The translations under genes and the position numbers were made by a program. From positions 62,001-126,000 of the forward strand of contig NTLA01000001.1 of NCBI GenBank assembly GCA_002457435.1: DNA of 64,000 nucleotides, in the 5' to 3' direction. Source of the stretch: Acidimicrobiales bacterium MED-G01. GTDB taxonomy: Bacteria > Actinomycetota > Acidimicrobiia > Acidimicrobiales > Poriferisodalaceae. This document shows positions 27,605 to 35,486 of this stretch, piece by piece. The notes beneath the pieces were generated by a model. It was not told the origin of the DNA, made no database searches, and was given only the letters and a program-made list of their open reading frames with translations. How positions within the stretch are numbered: the first letter of the stretch is position 1; each line of letters opens with the position of its first letter.

Positions 27605-28351
27605 TCAATCCAGAAGCCCGGATGCTTGGCCTCCGTCAATCAGTAGCCCCGTTCCTGTGATGAACTTCGCCTGTTCGGAACAGAGGAACGCCACCGCCGC
27701 ACCGAAATCGTCAGCGTCGCCGGTGATCCGAGCCGGAACAGCCGAGGCGGCAGTCTCTCTATCTGGAACAATCTTTGCGACGCGATCGGTCCAATGAGTT
27801 CCTGGTTGCGCTGAATTGACTGTCACACCATCAGCGGCGACCTCACGAGCGGTGATCTTGAGGAAACTAGTGAGGCCGGCTCGAGCAACCGAGCTGGCCA
27901 TCAAAAATTCGATTGGTTGTTTAACTCCGACGCTCGTGATTGCACAGACCCGTCCCCAGCCACGCTCACGCATCGCAGGAATAGCTGTACGACACATCTC
28001 GATCATTGCTCGACAATTCATGTCGAAGGCCGCCTGATATGAATCTAAGTCAGTATTTTCGAAAGTACCTGGAGGAGGCCCACCCGCATTGGTGACCAAG
28101 ATGTCCAAATGACCTAATTCGCCGATTGCTTGTTCGACAAAGGTCCGACCCGAATCTGGGCTTGACAAATCCGCCTCAATAGGCACTACCTCTCCACCGA
28201 TTGCGCTCACGGCCTCGGCGAGCTTTGCACCATCTCGACCACAAATTGCCAGGCGGACCCCCTCCGCAGCAAGAGCTTTCGCCGTTCCTAATCCCAGACC
28301 TGCCGAGCCCGCCGCAACGGCTGCTGTCCTTCCGTTAATACCTAGATCCAT
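27605..28351 (-). CDS. SDR-family oxidoreductase with non-canonical active site
   Basis: This short-chain dehydrogenase-like Rossmann protein has 248 residues. The nucleotide loop is AGSAGLGLGTA instead of the usual TGxxxGIG, and DILVTNAGGPPPG gives the NAG motif. After the usual Ser position (AITSVGV) the expected Tyr-x-x-x-Lys is replaced: the region reads FLMASSVARAGLTSF, with no Tyr and an Arg near the Lys position. A subgroup of FabG-like SDRs shares this SNxxR-type substitution, so it is a known variant rather than damage. The C-terminus FITGTGLLIDGGQ is normal. I prefer ATG at 28351 over TTG 28369 because it is preceded by AAGGGA. It lies on the opposite strand inside the cox-type block; substrate unknown. 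Confidence 0.82.
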   Translation of the reverse strand: MDLGINGRTAAVAAGSAGLGLGTAKALAAEGVRLAICGRDGAKLAEAVSAIGGEVVPIEADLSSPDSGRTFVEQAIGELGHLDILVTNAGGPPPGTFENTDLDSYQAAFDMNCRAMIEMCRTAIPAMRERGWGRVCAITSVGVKQPIEFLMASSVARAGLTSFLKITAREVAADGVTVNSAQPGTHWTDRVAKIVPDRETAASAVPARITGDADDFGAAVAFLCSEQAKFITGTGLLIDGGQASGLLD

Positions 28352-28464
28352 TTCCCAAAATCCCTTCAAACGTCTCGCGGCAACATATATGGAAAGAGGG
28401 CCACTCTGCTGAATGAAGACGCAGTTAGGGCTAATTCCGATATAGCCCGTATTCTGATTAGCGC

Positions 28465-29367
28465 ATGTTTAACATTCCTAACTCTCCTTCAGAAGTTTCG
28501 TCAGCCTTGGGTGACCACAATTATTTGACCGACGAGGGTCTCGCTACTGTCGTCTACCTGGCGATAACTATGCAGCGCCCTCTATTTCTCGAAGGTGACG
28601 CTGGCGTTGGTAAAACAGAACTGGCGAAGGTCTTAGCTGCATGGACAGGTGGTGAACTAATCCGACTTCAGTGCTACGAAGGTATCGACGCGTCTCAGGC
28701 ACTGTATGAGTGGGACTACACGCGACAACTACTCCACCTCAGAACAGCCGAGGCGTCGGGCAGAGCACAGGAAGACTCTCAAGCGATCGAGGACGAGCTC
28801 TACTCAGAGCGGTTCCTTATTCGCCGGCCGCTACTTCGCGCAATTGACTACACCGACCATCGGCCGGTCTTGCTGATTGACGAAGTTGACCGAGCAGATG
28901 ACGAATTTGAGGCCTTCTTGCTCGAAGTTCTCTCAGATCACACGGTAACGATCCCCGAGTTAGGAACCTTCGGTGGTGACATACCGCCTCTAGTGGTCGT
29001 CACCTCAAATCGGACACGAGACGTGCACGATGCTCTCAAGCGACGATGTCTGTATCACTGGGTTGATCACCCTGATCTTGAACGCGAAATCGAGATTATC
29101 CGACTTAAAGCTCCTGAAGTAGATAACGAACTTGCGCGACAAGTAGCGCTTGCGGTCAATGCAATGCGGGGTATGGGCTTGTACAAGCCACCAGGGGTCG
29201 CTGAAACTATCGATTGGTCGACGGCGTTGGGAAAGCTTGGGGAGTCGGTCCTCGATGAACAAACCATCAGAGCGACGTTGGGTACCGTTCTAAAATATCG
29301 AGAGGATCTGGATCGGGTTTCGGAGCAGGGTATTGAGATGATCATGGCTGCCGCTGCACATGAATGA
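28465..29367 (+). CDS. MoxR-family AAA+ ATPase (CoxD-like)
   Basis: This is a AAA+ chaperone-like ATPase of the MoxR/CoxD branch. Walker A is GDAGVGKT (residues 44-51) and Walker B is VLLIDEVDRAD (about 133-143). Sensor 1 Asn lies in VVVTSNRTRD, and an arginine finger region is in ALKRRCLYHW. CoxD works with CoxE to install the sulfido/copper part of the [CuSMoO2] centre of CO dehydrogenase in Oligotropha. MoxR/VWA pairs also mature other metalloenzymes. The gene overlaps the VWA gene by 8 bases, indicating a coupled pair. The YEWDYTRQLLHLR segment is typical of CoxD-type members. Confidence 0.9.
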   Translation: MFNIPNSPSEVSSALGDHNYLTDEGLATVVYLAITMQRPLFLEGDAGVGKTELAKVLAAWTGGELIRLQCYEGIDASQALYEWDYTRQLLHLRTAEASGRAQEDSQAIEDELYSERFLIRRPLLRAIDYTDHRPVLLIDEVDRADDEFEAFLLEVLSDHTVTIPELGTFGGDIPPLVVVTSNRTRDVHDALKRRCLYHWVDHPDLEREIEIIRLKAPEVDNELARQVALAVNAMRGMGLYKPPGVAETIDWSTALGKLGESVLDEQTIRATLGTVLKYREDLDRVSEQGIEMIMAAAAHE

Positions 29368-30496
29368 AACCCTCTTGGTCAAGTCAGAAAATAGCCCTGC
29401 ACGAATAGCCGTTAGCTTCTGTCAAGTTCTTCGCGGCCTGGGGTTAGAAGTCTCGGTGAGTCGGGTGATGCTATTCGTCGACGCTCTTGGGTTGGTGGGA
29501 CTCGACGAGCGAGATGCCGTCTATTGGGCAGGGAGATCAACTCTCGTTGCTGACCCCGACGAAATCGAGGAATTCAACCGAGCATTTGCAGTTTTTTGGG
29601 AAAGAAAACAATCGTCGGGCATTGAGGTCGAATTACCACCTATCTCGGTCTCAATCTCAACAGATAGTGCCGAAGATAATGATGACCTTCCGGAAGATGA
29701 CACGACACCTTCTGGGCCCACGCTCCAGGTTCGTTACAGCGCTCTGGAAACACTCAAGGAAAAAGATTTCGCAGAATGCAGTGCCCGAGAACTGAATGAA
29801 TTACGAAGACTCATAGCGGGTCTCCGCTTCACATCGACGACCCGTCCCTCTCGAAGAAGGCTGCCTTCGAAACATCAGACAAGGAATCCTGACCTGCGTC
29901 GGACAGTGCGTGCCGCCTTGGCGATGGGCGGTGAACCTATACATAGAAAGTTTGTCCAAAGAGACCACCGACCGCGTCGCCTGGTTCTGTTGGTTGATGT
30001 GTCGGGTTCGATGGAACCCTATGCTCGAGCGCTTATCAGATTCGCTCATGCAACGGTTGTGGGAAGAACACGGGTAGAAGCGTTTGCGGTAGGTACACGA
30101 CTAACCCGCATCACTCGCGAGCTGTCATCTCGAGACCCAGATGCTGCTCTTCGAGCAGCTGCGCGTGCTGTAGCTGATTGGTCCGGGGGAACTCGCCTCG
30201 GAGCGACATTGAAAGAATTTAACGAAATATGGGGTCTGAGAGGCATGGCGCGCGGAGCAATAGTGGTGCTGCTCTCAGATGGATGGGATCGCGGAGAGCC
30301 AGAAGTATTGGCTGAGCAGATGGAACGGCTGCATCGCGTTAGTTACCGACAAATTTGGGTGAACCCACTCAAACACACCCCGGGCTATGCGCCGTTGGCA
30401 CGTGGAATGGCGGCTGCGCTGCCTCACACGGATGATTTCATCGAAGGGCACTCTTTTGAATCACTTGAGCGACTTGCCGAGGCTGTCTCGGCATAA
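29360..30496 (+). CDS. VWA-domain protein (CoxE-like)
   Basis: This is the CoxE-type partner of the MoxR ATPase. The C-terminal half is a von Willebrand A domain with a complete MIDAS site: LLVDVSGSM (about residues 211-219), the Thr in SGGTRLGATL, and the Asp in VVLLSDGWDRGEPE. The N-terminal half (about 1-190) is helical, with an acidic linker (EDNDDLPEDD) around residues 105-125. CoxE and CoxD homologues assist insertion or modification of the Mo-Cu active site in CO dehydrogenase. The 378-residue length matches CoxE. It is followed by the XdhC-like genes after 18 bases. Confidence 0.9.
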   Translation: MNETLLVKSENSPARIAVSFCQVLRGLGLEVSVSRVMLFVDALGLVGLDERDAVYWAGRSTLVADPDEIEEFNRAFAVFWERKQSSGIEVELPPISVSISTDSAEDNDDLPEDDTTPSGPTLQVRYSALETLKEKDFAECSARELNELRRLIAGLRFTSTTRPSRRRLPSKHQTRNPDLRRTVRAALAMGGEPIHRKFVQRDHRPRRLVLLVDVSGSMEPYARALIRFAHATVVGRTRVEAFAVGTRLTRITRELSSRDPDAALRAAARAVADWSGGTRLGATLKEFNEIWGLRGMARGAIVVLLSDGWDRGEPEVLAEQMERLHRVSYRQIWVNPLKHTPGYAPLARGMAAALPHTDDFIEGHSFESLERLAEAVSA

Positions 30497-30514
30497 ACAT
30501 GGGAGCATTTAGGT

Positions 30515-30832
30515 ATGGATGAAATCTTCGATGACATCGAAAGATGGTTTGCGGCGGGGGAGAAGGTAGCTATTGCACGAGTAGTGGATATCGAAGGCAG
30601 CGGCCCTCGCGACCCCGGTGCCGCCATGGCAGTTAATGCTCGCGGGGAGGTTGCTGGGTCGGTTTCGGGAGGCTGCGTCGAAGGCGCTGTGGTCGGAGAA
30701 GCTATTGAGCTATTAGAGGGTCGGAAAAAGGCAGGCATCACTTCTTTCGGCTACAGCGACGATGAAGCATTCGCAGTGGGATTGACTTGTGGCGGGACGA
30801 TTCATCTTTTTATCGAGGAACTTGACTGGTGA
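30515..30832 (+). CDS. XdhC/CoxI N-terminal-domain protein (short, 105 aa)
   Basis: This 105-residue protein consists only of an XdhC_CoxI N-terminal domain: ARVVDIEGSGPRDPGAAMAV, SVSGGCVEGAVV and GLTCGGTIHLFIE. The two Cys residues in SGGCVEG and LTCGG are the conserved pair of that domain. XdhC binds molybdenum cofactor, promotes its sulfuration, and inserts it into xanthine-dehydrogenase-type enzymes. It overlaps the next gene by four bases (GTGA), so translation is coupled. The two proteins probably act together as a split XdhC, as in CoxI/CoxF-type clusters. Confidence 0.85.
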   Translation: MDEIFDDIERWFAAGEKVAIARVVDIEGSGPRDPGAAMAVNARGEVAGSVSGGCVEGAVVGEAIELLEGRKKAGITSFGYSDDEAFAVGLTCGGTIHLFIEELDW

Positions 30833-31611
30833 GGTCCATATATGAGCGTTTTCGAGATTCGATCCGCTCGGAAGTACCGGTGGCGCTGGCAACATTGATT
30901 GAGGGACCAGAGGTTGGCGCAAAACTATTGGTCGAAGAATCAGGGTTCGCTCTTGGAAGTCTCGGAGGAGACGCACTAGACCGTGTTGTAAGCCGAGACG
31001 CTATAGCGATGCTGGAAGCCGGCACTAGCGAAGTTCGACATTACGGACCTGAAGGCGAAGCGCGACAACACGATCTCAGTGTCTTTATTGAGTGTCATGC
31101 GCGACGTCCGCATCTGGTGATATTTGGAGCAGTTGATTTCACGCGGGCATTGGCGAGCCAAGGAAAACTCCTAGGTTTCCGAGTTACCGTCTGCGACGCC
31201 CGTGAAGTTTTCGCAACTCGTCGACGCTTCCCGATGGCGGATGAAGTAGTAGTCGATTGGCCAGACCGTTTACTAGAACGAATAGGTGGCGATCTAGGCC
31301 CTCGAGACGCTGTGTGTGTTTTGACTCACGACGCCAAATTTGATGTACCAGCGATTATGGGGGCCTTACCGACGAGAGTCGGCTACCTCGGAGCTATGGG
31401 TTCTCGACAAACTCACGAAAAGAGGGTGGTCAGATTACTCGAGGAAGGCGTCACTTCAGCAGAACTGGAGCGAGTTAGATCACCGATTGGGCTTGATATT
31501 GGAGGCAGAACACCAGAGGAAACTGCGGTCTCGATTGTCGCAGAGATCATCGCTTTGCGAACTGGCCGCGAAGCTCCGAGCTTAAGTGAAGGTAAAGGAT
31601 CGATTCACTGA
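30829..31611 (+). CDS. XdhC Rossmann-domain protein (CoxF/CoxI-like)
   Basis: This 260-residue protein has a C-terminal XdhC Rossmann domain (about 85-230): LVIFGAVDFTRALASQGKLLGFRVTVCDARE, then VVVDWPDRLL, VLTHDAKFDVPAI, VGYLGAMGSRQTHEKR and SPIGLDIGGRTPEETAVSIVAEI. The N-terminal roughly 80 residues resemble a second XdhC_CoxI domain that lacks the Cys pair. It begins with GTG overlapping the previous stop. Together with the 105-residue protein it should supply Moco maturation or insertion for the molybdenum hydroxylase. Confidence 0.88.
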   Translation: MRSIYERFRDSIRSEVPVALATLIEGPEVGAKLLVEESGFALGSLGGDALDRVVSRDAIAMLEAGTSEVRHYGPEGEARQHDLSVFIECHARRPHLVIFGAVDFTRALASQGKLLGFRVTVCDAREVFATRRRFPMADEVVVDWPDRLLERIGGDLGPRDAVCVLTHDAKFDVPAIMGALPTRVGYLGAMGSRQTHEKRVVRLLEEGVTSAELERVRSPIGLDIGGRTPEETAVSIVAEIIALRTGREAPSLSEGKGSIH

Positions 31612-31645
31612 GCCAAGGGGCTCGTTGCCCACTACCGTTCGGAGT

Positions 31646-32812
31646 ATGGATTTTTCCTTATCTGAAGATCACGACGCTATTCGTGAAGGTGTCCGACGAG
31701 TTTGCGCTCAATATCCCGATGAATATTGGCGGGAAAAAGATGAACAACATGAGTTCCCTTGGGACTTTTATCAAGCGATGGCTGATGGAGGCTGGATAGG
31801 TATTGCCATTCCTGAAGAGTTTGGCGGCGGAGGCCAAGGTATTACCGAAGCATCGATTGTTCTCGAAGAAGTTGCCGCGAGCGGTGCAGCAATGAACGGC
31901 TGCTCAGCGATCCACTTATCGATCTTTGGCATGGAGCCGGTGAGGAAATATGGGTCACCTGAACTTGCCAACGAAATTCTCCCCAAAGTTGCTGATGGCT
32001 CACTTCACGCTGCCTTCGGAGTTACAGAACCTGACGCTGGAACTGACACCACTTCGATTAGAACTCGAGCCGAACGAGACGGCGATGAATATGTCATCAC
32101 CGGTGCAAAGGTGTGGACGACAAAGGCACCGTATTGTGACGTCTGCTTGCTGTTGGTAAGGACCACCCCGAAAGAACTGTGTGATGGCCCGACTCAAGGC
32201 ATGACACTCATCTTGGTTGACCTCAAAGACCCCGCCGTAGATATAACTCCGATCCCAAAAGTTGGACGTAATGCTGTTGTTTCGTGCGAAGTTCGCTATG
32301 ACGGGTTACGGGTGCCTGTAAGTCGGCGGGTAGGCGAAGAAGGGGAGGGCTTCCGCTACATCTTGGACGGCCTAAACCCAGAACGGATCCTTATTTCTGG
32401 AGAGGCACTTGGTATCGGACGCGCTGCGTTGAACAAAGCAGTCGATTACGCGAACAATCGAGTGATTTTTGGGCGCCCAATAGGTCAGAACCAAGGTTTG
32501 GCCTTTCCCCTGGCTGACAGTCATGCGCGGCTCCATGCAGCGGAGCTAGTCATCAGGGACGCTTCGTGGCGTTACGACAACGGACTTGACTGTGGAGCAC
32601 AGGCGAACCTCGCGAAGTATCTCGCCTCTGAAGCTGCATTTGAATGCGCCGATAGGGCAATGCAAACTCACGGAGGCTTCGGTTATGCCAAAGAATATGA
32701 CGTTGAACGCTATTGGCGTGAAAGTCGGCTGATGAAGATCGCCCCAGTCAGCCAAGAAATGGTTCTGAACTATGTGTCAAACAAGGTTCTTGGCCTGCCC
32801 AGGTCCTACTGA
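31646..32812 (+). CDS. Acyl-CoA dehydrogenase family flavoprotein
   Basis: This FAD-dependent acyl-CoA dehydrogenase has 388 residues. The N-terminal helical domain has FPWDFYQAMADGGWIGIAIPEEFGG. The middle domain has AFGVTEPDAGTDTTSIRTRA and GAKVWTTKA, and the C-terminal domain has NRVIFGRPIGQNQGLAFPLAD and QTHGGFGYAKEYDVERYWRESR. The Glu-Gly-Thr catalytic-base motif of short/medium-chain enzymes is absent (the region reads IAPVSQEM). A Glu in GLNPERI lies where isovaleryl- and long-chain-type enzymes keep their base, which suggests a branched or bulky substrate. ATG at 31646 is chosen because CGGAG precedes it by five bases. It sits within the cox-type block and is followed after four bases by the MocA-like gene. 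Confidence 0.9.
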   Translation: MDFSLSEDHDAIREGVRRVCAQYPDEYWREKDEQHEFPWDFYQAMADGGWIGIAIPEEFGGGGQGITEASIVLEEVAASGAAMNGCSAIHLSIFGMEPVRKYGSPELANEILPKVADGSLHAAFGVTEPDAGTDTTSIRTRAERDGDEYVITGAKVWTTKAPYCDVCLLLVRTTPKELCDGPTQGMTLILVDLKDPAVDITPIPKVGRNAVVSCEVRYDGLRVPVSRRVGEEGEGFRYILDGLNPERILISGEALGIGRAALNKAVDYANNRVIFGRPIGQNQGLAFPLADSHARLHAAELVIRDASWRYDNGLDCGAQANLAKYLASEAAFECADRAMQTHGGFGYAKEYDVERYWRESRLMKIAPVSQEMVLNYVSNKVLGLPRSY

Positions 32813-32816
32813 AGTT

Positions 32817-33380
32817 GTGAAAGTAGCTGGAGCTCTACTCGCGGCAGGAACAGGGTCACGTTTCTCGGGACCGACTCACAAGCTTCTTGCTGATATAGGC
32901 GGCGAAGCTGTGGTCACTCATGCAGCGCGTTCTATGGTGAACTCAGGATTGTCCGGCTATGTCCTAGTTGCCGGCGCTACTCAGTTGGGTCCCGCTCTCA
33001 GAGAGTTTTCTGAGCTAGTAGTTGTCGAAAATCCTGAATTTGATCAAGGAATAGCTACATCACTCAGTGTCGCAGTGGACTGGGGTGAGGCCGGTGGCTT
33101 TGATGCCCTCATTGTTGGATTGGCTGATCAGCCGGGAGTTCCAAGTTCGAGCTGGAGGCGGCTGGGTAACAGCAACGCGCCTATAGCGGTCGCCACCTAC
33201 GTTGGTCGTGCTGGAAATCCAGTTCGTCTTGAAAAATCAGTGTGGCCGTTACTTCCGCGATCAGGAGACGAAGGGGCTCGGGTTTTGCTACGTACGAGGC
33301 CAGAACTAGTTGAGCAGGTAACCTGCGAAGGCTCTCCCGACGACATAGATACTGTGGAGGATCTCGGACAATGGAGTTAA
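32817..33380 (+). CDS. MocA/MobA-like molybdenum-cofactor nucleotidyltransferase
   Basis: This nucleotidyltransferase of about 187 residues has the MobA-like fold. The P-loop LLAAGTGSRFSGPTHKLLADIGGEAVV is close to the LAAGxSxRMGxxKLLxxxxG signature. Later segments are VVENPEFDQGIATSLSVAV, VGLADQPGVPSSSW and GRAGNPVRL. MocA attaches CMP to molybdopterin, the cofactor form used by CO/xanthine-dehydrogenase-type hydroxylases, so the context fits. The start GTG at 32817 lies four bases after the acyl-CoA dehydrogenase stop and places the P-loop at the N-terminus as usual. Its end overlaps coxG by 10 bases. Confidence 0.82.
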   Translation: MKVAGALLAAGTGSRFSGPTHKLLADIGGEAVVTHAARSMVNSGLSGYVLVAGATQLGPALREFSELVVVENPEFDQGIATSLSVAVDWGEAGGFDALIVGLADQPGVPSSSWRRLGNSNAPIAVATYVGRAGNPVRLEKSVWPLLPRSGDEGARVLLRTRPELVEQVTCEGSPDDIDTVEDLGQWS

Positions 33381-34033
33381 AGAATGAATTCCGAGTTGGT
33401 GTTCCGATTGAACAGGCGTGGGGCACTTTGACAGATGTTGAGTACATCGCGCCCTGCATGCCTGGTGCGCAACTAACTGAAATTGACGGCGAAGAATTCA
33501 AAGGACAAGTGAAGGTCAAGGTTGGGCCGATCACAGCTCAATATAAAGGCGTCGCAAAGTTCAAAGAAAAGGATGAGAGTCAATACCGACTAGTCCTTGA
33601 TGCAAGTGGTCGTGATACTCGCGGGGCTGGAAATGCCGCTGCAGAAGTGACAGCCGAGATGACTGCCGATGGTGATGGAACCAACATCGTTATAACTACC
33701 GACTTGAAAGTCACAGGCAAAGTCGCTCAGTTCGGTCGCGGTGTGATGGCTGATGTATCAGAAAAGCTGATCGGACAGTTCGTTGAAAGTCTTGAACAAA
33801 AACTTCTTGAATCAAGTGAGCGTGAACAAGGATCAGAAAATAAATCTGAGGACGACAACTCTGTGACCCCTGACGAGGCCGCCGAGGGTGACTCCGGACC
33901 GCGAAAAATTGATATGCCGGAGCCAGAACCTGTTGACCTGCTTGACACAGCTGGGGCGCCGCTCTTTAAACGATTTGGCCCATTCGCTTTAATTGCGCTG
34001 GTGCTAGTTCTTCTGCGTCGCCGCAAGCGGTAA
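33371..34033 (+). CDS. CoxG-like SRPBCC protein with C-terminal membrane anchor
   Basis: This CO-dehydrogenase subunit G (CoxG) family protein has an SRPBCC/START-like domain (about 1-145): LKNEFRVGVPIEQAWGTLTDVEYIAPCMPGAQL, KVKVGPITAQYKGVAKF and GRGVMADVSEKLIGQFVESL. An acidic, Ser-rich linker (about 150-190) and a C-terminal hydrophobic segment with basic tail (about 198-220, LIALVLVLLRRRKR) follow. In Oligotropha CoxG is thought to recruit CO dehydrogenase to the membrane. The tail anchor visible here fits that role. It is the last gene of the inserted block; the conserved DUF501 gene begins 18 bases later. Confidence 0.9.
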   Translation: MELKNEFRVGVPIEQAWGTLTDVEYIAPCMPGAQLTEIDGEEFKGQVKVKVGPITAQYKGVAKFKEKDESQYRLVLDASGRDTRGAGNAAAEVTAEMTADGDGTNIVITTDLKVTGKVAQFGRGVMADVSEKLIGQFVESLEQKLLESSEREQGSENKSEDDNSVTPDEAAEGDSGPRKIDMPEPEPVDLLDTAGAPLFKRFGPFALIALVLVLLRRRKR

Positions 34034-34051
34034 CAGCAAAGTCCGCAGATC

Positions 34052-34543
34052 ATGGTAATCGATGCCGCGAAAGTGTCTTCGGTCGCTCACCCGTCGCAAG
34101 TTGAGATCGCAAAAGTGGCTGAACTATTGGGTCGACGACCCGAGAGCGATTTTGAGGTAGTTGTAGTCGACAGCAGCGGAGAACCCGTTGTCATTCGCAA
34201 TGGACCGATAATGGCGAATGGCCGACCGATGCCAACCCGTTATTGGCTTGTGGGTCGCGAACTTTCTCGCCTTGTAGCGCGGCTTGAAGGAGACGGAGGA
34301 GTGCGAGCGGCGGAACTAGCAGTAGATGCCGATGATTTGACGGCAACCCACGAACGTTACGCGGCCGAACGGGACTCTCAGATTCCAACTGAGTATGTAG
34401 GTCCAAGACCGACTGGTGGAGTCGGCGGTACGCGGCAGGGCGTGAAATGCCTGCATACCCATCTAGCGCATCATCTGGCGGTCGGCGATGACCCGGTTGG
34501 CGAGTGGGTTATTCGGCAGTTAGAGGCGACAGACCTTGTCTGA
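34052..34543 (+). CDS. DUF501 family protein
   Basis: This conserved actinobacterial protein of unknown function has 163 residues. It carries DUF501-type features: AELLGRRPESDFEVVV, VIRNGPIMANGRPMPTRYWLVG, and a Cys/His-rich C-terminus GGVGGTRQGVKCLHTHLAHHLAVGDDPVGEWV. The conserved Cys-x-His-x-His-x-x-x-His suggests a metal site; that is inference. It overlaps ppx by 8 bases. In M. tuberculosis the pair DUF501 (Rv1025) and Ppx (Rv1026) directly follows eno and ftsB. Here it is displaced by 8.6 kb. Confidence 0.9.
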   Translation: MVIDAAKVSSVAHPSQVEIAKVAELLGRRPESDFEVVVVDSSGEPVVIRNGPIMANGRPMPTRYWLVGRELSRLVARLEGDGGVRAAELAVDADDLTATHERYAAERDSQIPTEYVGPRPTGGVGGTRQGVKCLHTHLAHHLAVGDDPVGEWVIRQLEATDLV

Positions 34544-35456
34544 CGACACGCCTGTTGCGGTCTTGGACTTTGGCACTAACACAACCCGCCTTTTGATAAC
34601 CGACGGCACCTCTACAGACATACGGGCTCATCGGGTTACCGGTCTAGGTCGAGGGTTGGGGAAAACGGGCCGACTCAGCGAGGAGGGAATAGGCCGTGTC
34701 CTAGACGCAGTCGATGAATTCAAGTTAATGATTTCGGAGAATGGCGTTCAAAAAATTAGGGCAGTGGCCACAAGTGCCGCCCGCGATGCAGTGAATCGAG
34801 ACGACCTATTCAAACCCGTTTCGGCATCTTTGAATCATGAACTTGAACTCCTATCAGGGGAGGAAGAAGCCCGCTACGGATTTTCGGGAGCGACCGTAGG
34901 GTTACCACCGGCTGATGGACCATTCCTCGTCATCGATATAGGGGGAGGCTCTACTGAATTTTCTTACGGAACTCATGCCGCAGAAATATATCGATCCGTT
35001 GACATGGGGTCTGTTCGCTTTACGGAACAGTTCCTTATTAACGACCCCCCTAAACCCGAAGAGTTAAGTGGAGCTATTCAGGTCGCTCGTTTACACCTAG
35101 ACGACATCGACAGGGATCACCCAACCATGGGGAAAGCAGGATCTCTTGTGGGAGTTGCTGGAACAATCACCACCATTGCGGCGGTCGAAATTGGGTTGGA
35201 GCCGTACGATCCGCAAATTATTGATGGCTTTGCGCTCAGTCGAAAAGCCGCAGAAGACGTCTTCAGAACTTTGGCGACTGAGTCGCTCGAGATACGAAAA
35301 TATAATCCCGGTCTAGAAGCCGCACGAGCCGATGTAATCGTCGCGGGATGTTGCATTTTGGTCGCCGTCATGCGCCATTGGGACCTGGATGAGTGTCTGG
35401 TTCGCGAATCTGACCTTCTAGACGGATTGGCGTCCGAACTCCTAGAGGTTGAATAG
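34536..35456 (+). CDS. ppx: Ppx/GppA-family exopolyphosphatase
   Basis: This ASKHA-fold phosphatase degrades polyphosphate and/or pppGpp. Motifs are AVLDFGTNTTRLLI (phosphate 1 loop), IRAVATSAARDAVN, ELLSGEEEARYGFSGA, LVIDIGGGSTEFSYG (phosphate 2 loop) and LVGVAGTITTIAAV. The 306-residue length corresponds to the short single-module actinobacterial Ppx without the HD-like C-terminal domain. The TTG start lies inside the DUF501 gene, so the two are coupled. Mycobacterial orthologues of this length include one active exopolyphosphatase and one less certain, so the substrate should not be assumed. Confidence 0.92.
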   Translation: MSDDTPVAVLDFGTNTTRLLITDGTSTDIRAHRVTGLGRGLGKTGRLSEEGIGRVLDAVDEFKLMISENGVQKIRAVATSAARDAVNRDDLFKPVSASLNHELELLSGEEEARYGFSGATVGLPPADGPFLVIDIGGGSTEFSYGTHAAEIYRSVDMGSVRFTEQFLINDPPKPEELSGAIQVARLHLDDIDRDHPTMGKAGSLVGVAGTITTIAAVEIGLEPYDPQIIDGFALSRKAAEDVFRTLATESLEIRKYNPGLEAARADVIVAGCCILVAVMRHWDLDECLVRESDLLDGLASELLEVE

Positions 35457-35486
35457 AGATGGCACCGGCGAGCTAGTGTTCCGAAT

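Noticed and set aside
26231-34033. Calling the cluster an aerobic CO dehydrogenase
   Set aside because: The catalytic subunit, which alone carries the diagnostic active-site motif, is missing; accessory genes of this type also serve other Mo hydroxylases.
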